From Sphingomonas sp. SORGH_AS_0950 (GTDB lineage: Bacteria > Pseudomonadota > Alphaproteobacteria > Sphingomonadales > Sphingomonadaceae), in contig NZ_JAUTAE010000001.1 of assembly GCF_030818415.1 (NCBI RefSeq), forward strand, positions 3,808,001 through 3,872,000: DNA of 64,000 nt. The letters are read 5' to 3'. Below the pieces are notes generated by a model, which saw nothing but the letters and a program-made list of their open reading frames with translations, made no database searches and had not been told where the DNA came from. Position numbers and translations under genes: made by a program. Below, one piece after another: positions 55,181-62,951 of this stretch; the first letter of the stretch is position 1; each line of letters starts with the position of its first letter.

Positions 55181-56449
55181 TCAGGCCTGGTCGGGCCACA
55201 GCCCGCGCGTATCCAGCACCGTCTTGCCGCGTCGCTCTTCCAGGGGAACCGATCGGAAGATGTCGTGATCGACCAGAACGACCATGGCGTCGCAAGTTTC
55301 CAGCGCGGTGTCGATGTCGATCAGGGTGGCGCCGGTCCCGTCGAAGCCGGAGGGCAGCGACCGGGCATAAGGCTCGACGATCCGGATTCGCGCGCCGAAG
55401 CGTCGGGCCAGGGCGGCGGCGACCTTCAGCGCGGGGCTTTCGCGGAAATCGTCGATATTCGCTTTGAAGGCGAGGCCGAGACAGGCGACCGGACGGTCCG
55501 GTCCCTGCGCCTCGATCATCGCGCTGGCGCGGGCGATGATATGCGCGGTCTTGCCGTCATTCACTTCGCGCGCGGTGCGGATCAGCGGTGTGTTCTGCGG
55601 GTCTGCGGCGACCAGGAACCAGGGGTCGACCGCGATGCAATGCCCGCCGACGCCGGGGCCGGGCGACAGGATGTTGACGCGCGGATGGCGGTTGGCGAGG
55701 CGGATCACCTCCCACACATCGACGCCCAGCGTGTCGGCGACCAGGCTGAGTTCGTTGGCGAAGGCGATGTTGACGTCGCGGAACGCGTTTTCGGTGAGCT
55801 TGGTCATCTCCGCCGCGCGCGCGGTCGTGGTGACGCAGGCGCCGCGCACGAAGCGCCGGTAAAAGGCCAGCGCCTTGCGCGCGCAGCGCGGGGTGATGCC
55901 GCCGATCACCCGGTCATTGTCGATGAGCTCGACCAGGATGCGCCCCGGCAGGACGCGTTCGGGACAATAGGCGATGGCGAGATCGGCCTGCTCGCCCGCA
56001 CGCGCCAGCCCCGGCATCTTCAGGTCGGGGCGCAAGGTGGCGATCAGGTCGCGCACCTGCTCGGTCGTGCCGACGGGCGAGGTCGATTCGAGGATCACCG
56101 TGTCGCCGGTCTTCAGCACCGGGGCGACCGCACGCGCGGCGTCGAGGACATAGGTGATGTCGGGCTGTCGCTCCTCGGTAAAGGGCGTCGGCACCGCGAT
56201 GACGAACACGTCGGCGGGCGCGACCGTCAGCGCCGCCCTGAGCAATCCGCGCGACACCACGCCGGAGACGAGACCGTCGAGATCGACCTCCTCGATATGC
56301 ACGCGGCCCGAATTGATCGTCTCCACGACCGACGGCGTGACGTCGACGCCGGTCACCATCGCGCCGGTGCGCGCGATGATCGCGGCGGTGGGCAGGCCGA
56401 TATAGCCCAGCCCCATGACCGTGACCGCGAATTCAGTGTCCAAGGGCAT
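55181..56449 (-). CDS. wecC: UDP-N-acetyl-D-mannosamine dehydrogenase
   Basis: 422-residue NAD-dependent nucleotide-sugar dehydrogenase that oxidises UDP-ManNAc to UDP-ManNAcA. Rossmann motif GLGYIGLP at the N-terminus, ESTSPVGTTEQVRDLI, the helix LTENAFRDVNIAFANELS, and the catalytic cysteine in PGPGVGGHCIAVDPWF are visible; the C-terminal domain has GLAFKANIDDFRESPAL. It could also be a UDP-GlcNAcA-type enzyme, but pairing with wecB favours ManNAc. Its start overlaps wecB by 17 bp. Products enter surface polysaccharide or O-antigen. Confidence 0.92.
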   Translation of the reverse strand: MPLDTEFAVTVMGLGYIGLPTAAIIARTGAMVTGVDVTPSVVETINSGRVHIEEVDLDGLVSGVVSRGLLRAALTVAPADVFVIAVPTPFTEERQPDITYVLDAARAVAPVLKTGDTVILESTSPVGTTEQVRDLIATLRPDLKMPGLARAGEQADLAIAYCPERVLPGRILVELIDNDRVIGGITPRCARKALAFYRRFVRGACVTTTARAAEMTKLTENAFRDVNIAFANELSLVADTLGVDVWEVIRLANRHPRVNILSPGPGVGGHCIAVDPWFLVAADPQNTPLIRTAREVNDGKTAHIIARASAMIEAQGPDRPVACLGLAFKANIDDFRESPALKVAAALARRFGARIRIVEPYARSLPSGFDGTGATLIDIDTALETCDAMVVLVDHDIFRSVPLEERRGKTVLDTRGLWPDQA

Positions 56450-57563
56450 GTGTGATGATCCTGCTGATCCGGTCGGCGCTGTCGCCGTCGCCGAAGGGGT
56501 TGTGCGCGCGCGCCATCGCGGCATAGCGGTCGGGCTGGTCGAGCAGCGCGAACAGTTCGGCGACGATCCGGTCCTCGTCGGTGCCGACCAGCCGCGCGGT
56601 GCCCGCCGCGACGCCCTCGGGCCGCTCGGTCGTCTCGCGCATGACGAGCACCGGCTTGCCGAGCGCGGGGGCTTCCTCCTGCACGCCGCCCGAATCGGTC
56701 AGGACGATATGCGCGGCGTCCAGCGCCCGGACGAAATGCGGATAGTCGAGCGGCGCGATGCGCGCGATACCGGGATGGTCGCCCAGCTCGCGGTCCATCA
56801 CGCTGGCGACCTGCGGATTGGGGTGGACGGGAAAGACGATGCCGACATCCGCCCGCGCGGCGATCCGGCGCAGCGCACGGGCGATGGCGGCCATGCCGTC
56901 GCCGAAATTCTCCCGCCGATGGGTCGTGACCAGGACGATCCGCCGACCCGCCATCCGCGCCAGCACCGGATCAAGGTCGGCGGCCAGCGCAGGCTCGGCG
57001 GCGATGCGCGAGCGGGTCCAGTGCAGCGCGTCGATCACGCTGTTGCCGGTGACATGCACGCGCTCGGCGGCGATCCCCTCGGCCCGGAGCGCGGCGGCGG
57101 CGGTTTCGGTCGGGGCGAAATGGAGCGCGGCGATCGGGGCGATCATCCGCCGGTTCACTTCCTCGGGCCAGGGTTGATAGATGTCGCCCGAACGCAGTCC
57201 GGCCTCGACATGGGCGATCGGCACCTTGCGGTAATAGGCGGCCAGCGCGCCCGCCATGGCGGTGGCGGTATCGCCCTGCACGACGACCATCGCGGGGGCC
57301 TCGCGATCCATCACCTCGCCCAGCCCGGTCAGCAGCCGTGCGGTCAGCCGATCGAGCGACTGGCCTGGCTCCATCAGGTCCAGGTCATGGTCGGGCGTCA
57401 GCCCGGCGATCGCCAGCACCTGGTCCAGCATCCCGCGATGCTGCGCGGTGACGCAGGTCCGCACCGGCCGCCCCGTCGCCAGCGACAGGGCCCGGATCAC
57501 GGGAAACAATTTGATCGCTTCGGGTCTTGTGCCGAAGACGACGAGGATGGGGGCCCGATTCAT
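56433..57563 (-). CDS. wecB: UDP-GlcNAc 2-epimerase (non-hydrolysing)
   Basis: 376-residue enzyme turning UDP-GlcNAc into UDP-ManNAc, cytosolic. Motifs: VVFGTRPEAIKLFPV at the N-terminus, VQGDTATAMAGALAAYY, HVEAGLRSGD, PEEVNRRMI, THRRENFG, FPVHPNPQV, and LTDSGGVQEEAPALGKPVLVMRETTERPEG. It is the upstream member of a wecB-wecC pair and diverges from galU across 113 bp. All residues used by this family for UDP binding are visible, so it should be active. Confidence 0.95.
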   Translation of the reverse strand: MNRAPILVVFGTRPEAIKLFPVIRALSLATGRPVRTCVTAQHRGMLDQVLAIAGLTPDHDLDLMEPGQSLDRLTARLLTGLGEVMDREAPAMVVVQGDTATAMAGALAAYYRKVPIAHVEAGLRSGDIYQPWPEEVNRRMIAPIAALHFAPTETAAAALRAEGIAAERVHVTGNSVIDALHWTRSRIAAEPALAADLDPVLARMAGRRIVLVTTHRRENFGDGMAAIARALRRIAARADVGIVFPVHPNPQVASVMDRELGDHPGIARIAPLDYPHFVRALDAAHIVLTDSGGVQEEAPALGKPVLVMRETTERPEGVAAGTARLVGTDEDRIVAELFALLDQPDRYAAMARAHNPFGDGDSADRISRIITHALGH

Positions 57564-57676
57564 GCGGTTTACCTGTAGCTTGTCGCATTTAAAGACACCC
57601 TAACCGCGTTTTGTCATCACGGCACTTTGTTGCAGTGCATGATGCAGATAGGGCCGCTTCGTCCCAGGGAGGTTTC

Positions 57677-58537
57677 ATGACGATCAAGAAAGTTCGCAAA
57701 GCGGTTTTCCCGGTGGCCGGGCTCGGTACGCGGTTCCTGCCGGCGACCAAGTCGATGCCCAAGGAAATGCTGACCGTCGTCGACAAGCCGCTGATCCAAT
57801 ATGCGGTCGAGGAAGCGCTGGAAGCGGGGATCGAGCAGATCATCTTCGTCACCGGCCGCGGCAAGGGCGCGTTGGAGGATCATTTCGACATCTCCTACGA
57901 ACTGGAAGCCACGATGAAGGCGCGCGGCAAGTCGCTCGCCGTGATCGAGGGCATCCGCCAGAAGCCGGGCAGCCCCGTCTATGTCCGCCAGCAGGAGCCG
58001 CTGGGCCTGGGCCATGCCGTGTGGTGCGCGCGCGAGATCGTCGGCGACGAGCCGTTCGCGGTGCTGCTGCCCGACGAACTGATGGTCGGCGGCTTCATGA
58101 AGCAGATGGTCGAAGCCTATGACCAGGTCGGCGGCAACGTCATCGGCGCGCTGGAAGTGCCCGACAGCGAGACCGACAAATACGGCATCATCTCGCCCGG
58201 CAAGCAGGACGGTCGCCTGACCGAAGTGACCGCGCTGGTCGAGAAGCCCAAGGGCAAGGCGCCGTCGAACCTGATGATCCCCGGCCGCTACATCCTCCAG
58301 CCCGAGGTCATGCAGATCCTCGACGCGCAGGAGCCGGGTGCGGGCGGCGAGATCCAGCTGACCGACGCGATGGCCAAGCTGATCGGCAACCAGCCGTTCC
58401 ACGGCTTCACCTTCGACGGCCAGCGTTACGACTGTGGCGACAAGGCGGGCTGGCTGACCGCCAACCTGGCACTGGGCCTCGCGCGCGAGGACATTGGCCC
58501 GGCGGTGCGCGAATTCGCCAAGACGCTGCTCGGCTGA
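57677..58537 (+). CDS. galU: UTP-glucose-1-phosphate uridylyltransferase
   Basis: 286-residue nucleotidyltransferase that makes UDP-glucose. KAVFPVAGLGTRFLPATKSMPKEMLTVVDKPLIQYAVEEA gives the signature, with FVTGRGKGALEDHFD, LPDELMVGG and GRYILQPEVMQIL. It supplies sugar for exopolysaccharide and for UDP-glucuronate or galactose. The start is set at 57677 with GGGAGG upstream; an in-frame ATG at 57611 gives a poorer start. Position beside wecBC suggests a surface-glycan precursor cluster. A terminator follows. Confidence 0.97.
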   Translation: MTIKKVRKAVFPVAGLGTRFLPATKSMPKEMLTVVDKPLIQYAVEEALEAGIEQIIFVTGRGKGALEDHFDISYELEATMKARGKSLAVIEGIRQKPGSPVYVRQQEPLGLGHAVWCAREIVGDEPFAVLLPDELMVGGFMKQMVEAYDQVGGNVIGALEVPDSETDKYGIISPGKQDGRLTEVTALVEKPKGKAPSNLMIPGRYILQPEVMQILDAQEPGAGGEIQLTDAMAKLIGNQPFHGFTFDGQRYDCGDKAGWLTANLALGLAREDIGPAVREFAKTLLG

Positions 58538-58560
58538 TCGCCTTCCTTGTGTTTGGAGAA

Positions 58561-58592
58561 GGGGCGGGGCCGAAAGGCCGCCGCCCCTTTTT
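58561..58592 (+). terminator. Terminator after galU
   Basis: GC-rich stem GGGGCGG with CCGCCCC plus inner GGCC/GGCC pairing, immediately followed by TTTTT. It lies 23 bp beyond the galU stop. The next 80 bp resemble part of the palindromic repeat family at 53518. Confidence 0.8.
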
Positions 58593-58676
58593 CATTCCCT
58601 CCCCCGAGCGCCGACTGGGGAGGGGGACCATCGCGTCAGCGATGGTGGCGGAGCTTTGCCGTCCCGGACAGGTCGT

Positions 58677-59021
58677 TCATCGCCCTCGCCGCGACAGCCA
58701 GGCGAAGGTCAGCAGGATCACCGTCGGCCACAGCATCGTCGCCCACATGTCCGACCAGCTGGCGGCCAGATTGCCCTCGTCGGTGGGATAGAAGGGCTGG
58801 AGCAGGTCATAGGCCTCGTTGACCGTCTCGATCGCCAGCACGGTCAGCCAGCACCGCCAGTCCCAGGGCTTGCGCCGCATCACCAGCGCGGCGAGCACCA
58901 GGATCGCCATGCCCGCATGCACATGCAGCGTGCTGTCGGGCAGGCCGGTGACCTGGCCGATCCACCCCTTGTCCCCCGTCCAGTCGAGCCAGCCCGAGGG
59001 CGGCCGGGGAGCCCCGCTCAT
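58677..59021 (-). CDS. Small membrane protein, paralogue of 50159 protein
   Basis: 114-residue predicted membrane protein with three to four hydrophobic segments. HVHAGM (residues 33-38), VNEAYD (67-72) and TMLWPT (95-100) align with the protein at 50159. An aromatic N-terminal extension (PSGWLDWTGDKGWI) differs. Its ATG overlaps the moeB/thiF-like gene stop by 4 bp (ATGA), so it ends the seven-gene ubiB operon. Function unknown. Co-translation with housekeeping enzymes supports it as real; the paralogue is alone. Confidence 0.82.
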   Translation of the reverse strand: MSGAPRPPSGWLDWTGDKGWIGQVTGLPDSTLHVHAGMAILVLAALVMRRKPWDWRCWLTVLAIETVNEAYDLLQPFYPTDEGNLAASWSDMWATMLWPTVILLTFAWLSRRGR

Positions 59022-59782
59022 GCCGCCACCGCCGCGCCGGCGCAGCGGCAGCCAGGGTCCTTGGGCAAAGCAAGCGTGCGGAAGCGCAGCGACAGGAGAT
59101 CGGCGATCAGCACGCTCCCCGCGCTGTCGCGACCGAAGGGGGCGATGGCGCGCAGCACCTCCAGCGCGGCCAGGCTGCCCATGATGCCCGTCACCGGCCC
59201 CAGCACACCGTCATCGGCGCAGGTCAGCCCGGCCTGATCGACCGCGTCGCCGACGAAACAGCGATAACAGGGCTTGTCGGCTTCCCAGCCGCGATAGGTC
59301 GCCAGCTGCCCCTCGAACTGCCCGACCGCGGCCGAGACCAGGGGGATGCGCCGCGACAGCGCGGCGTCGGCCACCGTCAGCCGGGTGGCGAAATTGTCGC
59401 ATCCGTCGAGCACGACATCGGCGCCGTCGATTAGCGACAGCACGGTGTCGGGCGTCACCCGCGCGCGGTGCGTGTCCACCGCGACATGCGGGTTCAGGCG
59501 GCGCGCGAAGCGGGCGGCGGCCTCCACCTTGGGCGTGCCGCGATCCTCCGTCGTGAAGATCGTCTGGCGTTGCAGATTGGACGGCTCGACGACATCGTCA
59601 TCGATCAGGACCAGCGATCCCACCCCGGCGGCGGCGAGATACTGGATGGCGGGAGAGCCGATCCCGCCCGCGCCGATCACCGCGACCCGCGCCTGTTTCA
59701 GCCGGAGCTGGCCCCCGCCGCCAAATTCGCGCAGCACGATGTGACGGGCATAGCGGGCCAGTTCGTCGTCGGTCAGGATCAT
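59018..59782 (-). CDS. E1-like adenylyltransferase (MoeB/ThiF/HesA family)
   Basis: 254-residue ubiquitin-activating-like enzyme that adenylates the C-terminus of a sulfur carrier (MoaD or ThiS) for molybdopterin or thiamine. ATP site VIGAGGIGSPAIQYLAAAG, the arginine LQRQTIFT, DGCDNFATR, and the zinc cysteines in CYRC and the last CRC are visible. No rhodanese domain is fused, so it is the short form. The ATG at 59782 overlaps the preceding stop (ATGA); ATG 59791 is a second choice. Which carrier it serves is not shown by context. Confidence 0.9.
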   Translation of the reverse strand: MILTDDELARYARHIVLREFGGGGQLRLKQARVAVIGAGGIGSPAIQYLAAAGVGSLVLIDDDVVEPSNLQRQTIFTTEDRGTPKVEAAARFARRLNPHVAVDTHRARVTPDTVLSLIDGADVVLDGCDNFATRLTVADAALSRRIPLVSAAVGQFEGQLATYRGWEADKPCYRCFVGDAVDQAGLTCADDGVLGPVTGIMGSLAALEVLRAIAPFGRDSAGSVLIADLLSLRFRTLALPKDPGCRCAGAAVAA

Positions 59783-60216
59783 CCCGGCCATGTATAGGTG
59801 ATGACGGTCCGATACCAGCGGTCGCCCTGGCGCATCGGGCGGTACGGCATTTGCCGGATCATCCGCTGTGCCACGCCCGCGCTATATTGCTCGACCGTGG
59901 GGCAGCCGATGGCCAGCGGCACCACGCTCTGCGCGCTGCCATCGGCGTTGAGCCAGACCGCCATCGGCACGACCAGCACCACCTGCCCCTCCTCGGTCAC
60001 CCGATCGCGCGGGCAACGCCCGGCCTGGACCTCGGCGTGGACGAAGCGGACCATATCCGGCCCGGCGGGCGGCAGGGTGAGGGTGGGAAGCGTGGTCCAG
60101 TCGTGCGGCGGCTCGCTGGCGGAGGGCGCCGCCGCCGGGGGCGGGGGCTGGGGCACCGTCACCTGCGGCGCGACCGACACGGTCTGGAGCGCGAACAGGG
60201 TGGCGAGCGCGATCAT
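59779..60216 (-). CDS. Secreted hypothetical protein, TonB-C-like
   Basis: 145 residues. The N-terminus is a short hydrophobic segment followed by a proline-rich linker ([16 protein letters not shown]), then a C-terminal domain with a strand-helix-strand pattern ([42 protein letters not shown]). This loosely resembles the C-terminal domain of TonB, but with no TonB box or long proline linker. One Cys pair (GRCPRD; IGCPTV) could form a disulphide. It overlaps dut upstream and moeB downstream by 4 bp each. Function unknown. Confidence 0.8.
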   Translation of the reverse strand: MIALATLFALQTVSVAPQVTVPQPPPPAAAPSASEPPHDWTTLPTLTLPPAGPDMVRFVHAEVQAGRCPRDRVTEEGQVVLVVPMAVWLNADGSAQSVVPLAIGCPTVEQYSAGVAQRMIRQMPYRPMRQGDRWYRTVITYTWPG

Positions 60217-60662
60217 CGGCCGGTCGATCCGAAACCGCCGCTCCCGCGCTCGGTCGCGTCCAGTTCATCGACCTCGGTCAGCATGGCGCGCTGGACGGGG
60301 GCGGGGACCAACTGCGCGATCCGCTCGCCGCGCACCACCGCAAAGGGCTCGTCGCCCAGATTGGCGAGGATCACCTTCACCTCGCCGCGATAATCCTCGT
60401 CGATGGTGCCGGGGGTGTTGAGGCAGGTGATGCCATGCTTGAGCGCCAGGCCCGAGCGGGGGCGCACCTGCACCTCGTAACCCGGCGGGATGGCGATGGC
60501 GAACCCGGTCGCGACGGCGGCGCGCCGTCCGGGCTCCAGCGTCAGCGTCTCGGCCGCGACCACGTCCATCCCGGCCGCGCCGGGCGTGGCATAGCCGGGC
60601 AGGGGAAGCCCCTCGCCATGGGGCAAGCGTTTGAGAGCAATCGAAATGGGTGCAATCGTCAT
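60213..60662 (-). CDS. dut: dUTPase
   Basis: 149-residue trimeric dUTP pyrophosphatase. The five motifs can be followed: [62 protein letters not shown], and the glycine-rich [10 protein letters not shown] tail. It keeps dUTP low and gives dUMP for dTMP synthesis, in the cytosol. Overlaps coaBC and the downstream gene by 4 bp (ATGA at both ends). Confidence 0.97.
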   Translation of the reverse strand: MTIAPISIALKRLPHGEGLPLPGYATPGAAGMDVVAAETLTLEPGRRAAVATGFAIAIPPGYEVQVRPRSGLALKHGITCLNTPGTIDEDYRGEVKVILANLGDEPFAVVRGERIAQLVPAPVQRAMLTEVDELDATERGSGGFGSTGR

Positions 60663-61846
60663 GACCGCGCTTGTAGCGCATCGGCAATGCGTTGCGCGAG
60701 CCCCCTGGCGACCGCGTCCTTGCCCATCCGGTCCCAGCTCTCGACGCCATCGGCGGTGACCAGGTGGATGCTGTTCGCCTCGCCCCCGAACACGTCCGAA
60801 GATACGTCATTGGCGACGATCCAGTCGGCACGCTTGCGGGCGCGCTTGGCGACGGCATGGTCGATGACATGCTCGGTCTCGGCGGCGAAGCCGACAACCA
60901 GCGCGGGGCGGTTCGGCGCGGCGGCGACGCTTGCCAATATGTCGGGATTTTCGACCAGCGTCAGGGCAGGGGCCGCACCGCCGTCCTTCTTGACCTTCTG
61001 CCCGGCCGCCTCGACCCGCCAGTCGGCGACCGCGGCGACCATCACCGCCGCATCGGCGGGCAGCGCGGCCGCGACGGCATCGGCCATCTGGCGCGCGGTC
61101 TCGACATCGATCCGGTCCACCCCCACGGGCGTCGGCAGCGTCACCGGCCCCGCGACCAGGGTCACGCGCGCACCCAGCCGGGCGAGCGCCTCGGCCATGG
61201 CGAAACCCTGCCGCCCCGAGGAGCGGTTGGCGATATAGCGGACGGGGTCGATCGGCTCACGCGTCGGCCCGGCGGTGACCAGGATATGGCGGCCGTTCAG
61301 CGGACCGGCCCTGGGGGCCAGCGCGGCCTCGATTGCGGCCAGGATGGCGGGCGGCTCGGGCAGGCGGCCGGGGCCGAACTCGCCACAGGCCATGGCCCCT
61401 TCGTCGGGGGCCATGACGGTCAGCCCGTCCGCGCGCAGCCGCGCGACGTTGCGCTGCGTCGCGGGATGCTGCCACATGCGGACGTTCATCGCGGGCGCGA
61501 CCAACACCGGCGTATCGGTGGCGAGCAGCAACGTCGTCGCCAGATCGTCGGCATGGCCGCCCGCCATCCGCGCCATCAGGTCGGCGGTGGCGGGCGCGAC
61601 GACGATCAGGTCGGCCTGGCGGCTGAGCTGGATATGCCCCATCTCCGCTTCGTCCTTCAGGTCCCACAGGGTGGTGAAGACCTGATTCTCCGATAGCGCG
61701 GCCAGCGTCATCGGGGTGACGAAATGGCTGCCCCCCTCAGTCAAGACACAGCGCACGCCATGCCCGTTCCGGCGGAGCAGGCGGATCAGCTCGCACGCCT
61801 TGTACGCGGCGATGCCGCCGCCGACGATCAACAGGATTTGGCTCAT
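60659..61846 (-). CDS. coaBC: Phosphopantothenoylcysteine synthetase/decarboxylase
   Basis: 395-residue bifunctional CoA biosynthesis enzyme. The FMN decarboxylase half has [26 protein letters not shown] and the cysteine motif [17 protein letters not shown]. The CTP-dependent synthetase half begins near [27 protein letters not shown] and continues with VADWRVEA and [17 protein letters not shown] residues ([14 protein letters not shown]). All known catalytic residues are present. The ATG at 61846 overlaps the upstream membrane gene stop (ATGA), so a much longer in-frame extension is spurious. Confidence 0.97.
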   Translation of the reverse strand: MSQILLIVGGGIAAYKACELIRLLRRNGHGVRCVLTEGGSHFVTPMTLAALSENQVFTTLWDLKDEAEMGHIQLSRQADLIVVAPATADLMARMAGGHADDLATTLLLATDTPVLVAPAMNVRMWQHPATQRNVARLRADGLTVMAPDEGAMACGEFGPGRLPEPPAILAAIEAALAPRAGPLNGRHILVTAGPTREPIDPVRYIANRSSGRQGFAMAEALARLGARVTLVAGPVTLPTPVGVDRIDVETARQMADAVAAALPADAAVMVAAVADWRVEAAGQKVKKDGGAAPALTLVENPDILASVAAAPNRPALVVGFAAETEHVIDHAVAKRARKRADWIVANDVSSDVFGGEANSIHLVTADGVESWDRMGKDAVARGLAQRIADALQARS

Positions 61847-62949
61847 CGCACGACTCGCGTAACGGTGATGCGTCGCCGGTCGCGCGCGGCCGCGATCAGC
61901 TCGCGAACCGCATCGGGGGCGAAGACGACGCCGAGGAAGAAGATCGGCGACAGGCCCAGCACCATGGCGGGCGACCCCGTTACCAGCGCCAGCGCCGCAT
62001 AGACCGCCATGGTCGCGACCGCCCGCCGCGCCACGGGTTGCCGCCAATGCGCCCAGCCGAGCGCGGCCAGCACCGCCAGCGGTACGACCATGCTGATCGG
62101 CAGGCCGCCGACCGGCTGCGCCGCTGCGATCGACGCGATCAGCGTGCCGGGCGCGATCGGATGGACCGGGCCGTCCATCGCCGGGTCGATCGCGGTCACC
62201 ATGCCGTGCAGCGCATGCGCATGCGCCGCCAGCACCAGCAGCGCGACCGCCAGCGCGGTCATCCATCCGATCGCCTCGCGCCGCGCGCCCGCCTGCGCCG
62301 CCAGCACCAGCATGATGACGGCATAGGGCAGCGCCATCGGGGTCAGGATCATCGCGACCAGCCCCAGCGCCACCGCGCTCAGGCCTGCCTCGGGCCGCCG
62401 CTGGACCAGCGACAGCGCGATAAGCGCCCCCGCCCAGCCTTCGGGCGTGGTCACCATCGGCAGGTTGGGAAGCGGGAAGAAGCCCGCGATCAGCAGGATC
62501 GCCGCCAGCCCGATCGCGATCCGCCCCTCCAGCACCGGCACGATCCGCCGCAGCCACCCCATGACCAGCCCGACGCCCAGCACCATCATTCCCGCATGCC
62601 AGACCAGCGGCGGCAGGGCGGCCAGCGTGACGAACAACGCGGGCAGCGGAACCGCCAGCAGCGCGGGACGAAGCGCCCGGCCATTCTCGCGCAAAGCGTC
62701 GAGCGCGGCCGGATAGAAGGACTGGCCGTGCCGCACATGGTCGAGGATCGCCATGGTCACCGGCGACAGCCGCTCGGCCACCGGCTCGAAGGCGCCCTGC
62801 GTGGCATAGCCGATCGCGACCAGCAGGATCAGCAGCGCCAGCACCGCGCGCGCCACCATGGGCGACACGCCCGTCATCCGCCCCGGCTGGCCCAGCCAGA
62901 GCGGCCGCGACAGGCGGCGCACGGGAACAGGCGGCGCGCTGCCCGGCAT
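61843..62949 (-). CDS. Polytopic membrane protein, function unknown
   Basis: 368-residue hydrophobic protein with about nine to ten transmembrane stretches and a short cytoplasmic N-terminus (MPGSAPPVPVRRLSRP). A loop with TTPEGWAGALIALSL lies near residue 170 and VTAIDPAMDGPVHPIAPG around 265. Size and layout fit glycosyltransferase-87/Pmt-like or O-antigen-polymerase-like proteins, but I saw no clear motif such as the aspartate pair of GT-C enzymes. It starts two bases after the ubiB stop and overlaps coaBC by 4 bp, so it is part of the housekeeping operon. Confidence 0.78.
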   Translation of the reverse strand: MPGSAPPVPVRRLSRPLWLGQPGRMTGVSPMVARAVLALLILLVAIGYATQGAFEPVAERLSPVTMAILDHVRHGQSFYPAALDALRENGRALRPALLAVPLPALFVTLAALPPLVWHAGMMVLGVGLVMGWLRRIVPVLEGRIAIGLAAILLIAGFFPLPNLPMVTTPEGWAGALIALSLVQRRPEAGLSAVALGLVAMILTPMALPYAVIMLVLAAQAGARREAIGWMTALAVALLVLAAHAHALHGMVTAIDPAMDGPVHPIAPGTLIASIAAAQPVGGLPISMVVPLAVLAALGWAHWRQPVARRAVATMAVYAALALVTGSPAMVLGLSPIFFLGVVFAPDAVRELIAAARDRRRITVTRVVR

Positions 62950-62951
62950 TC

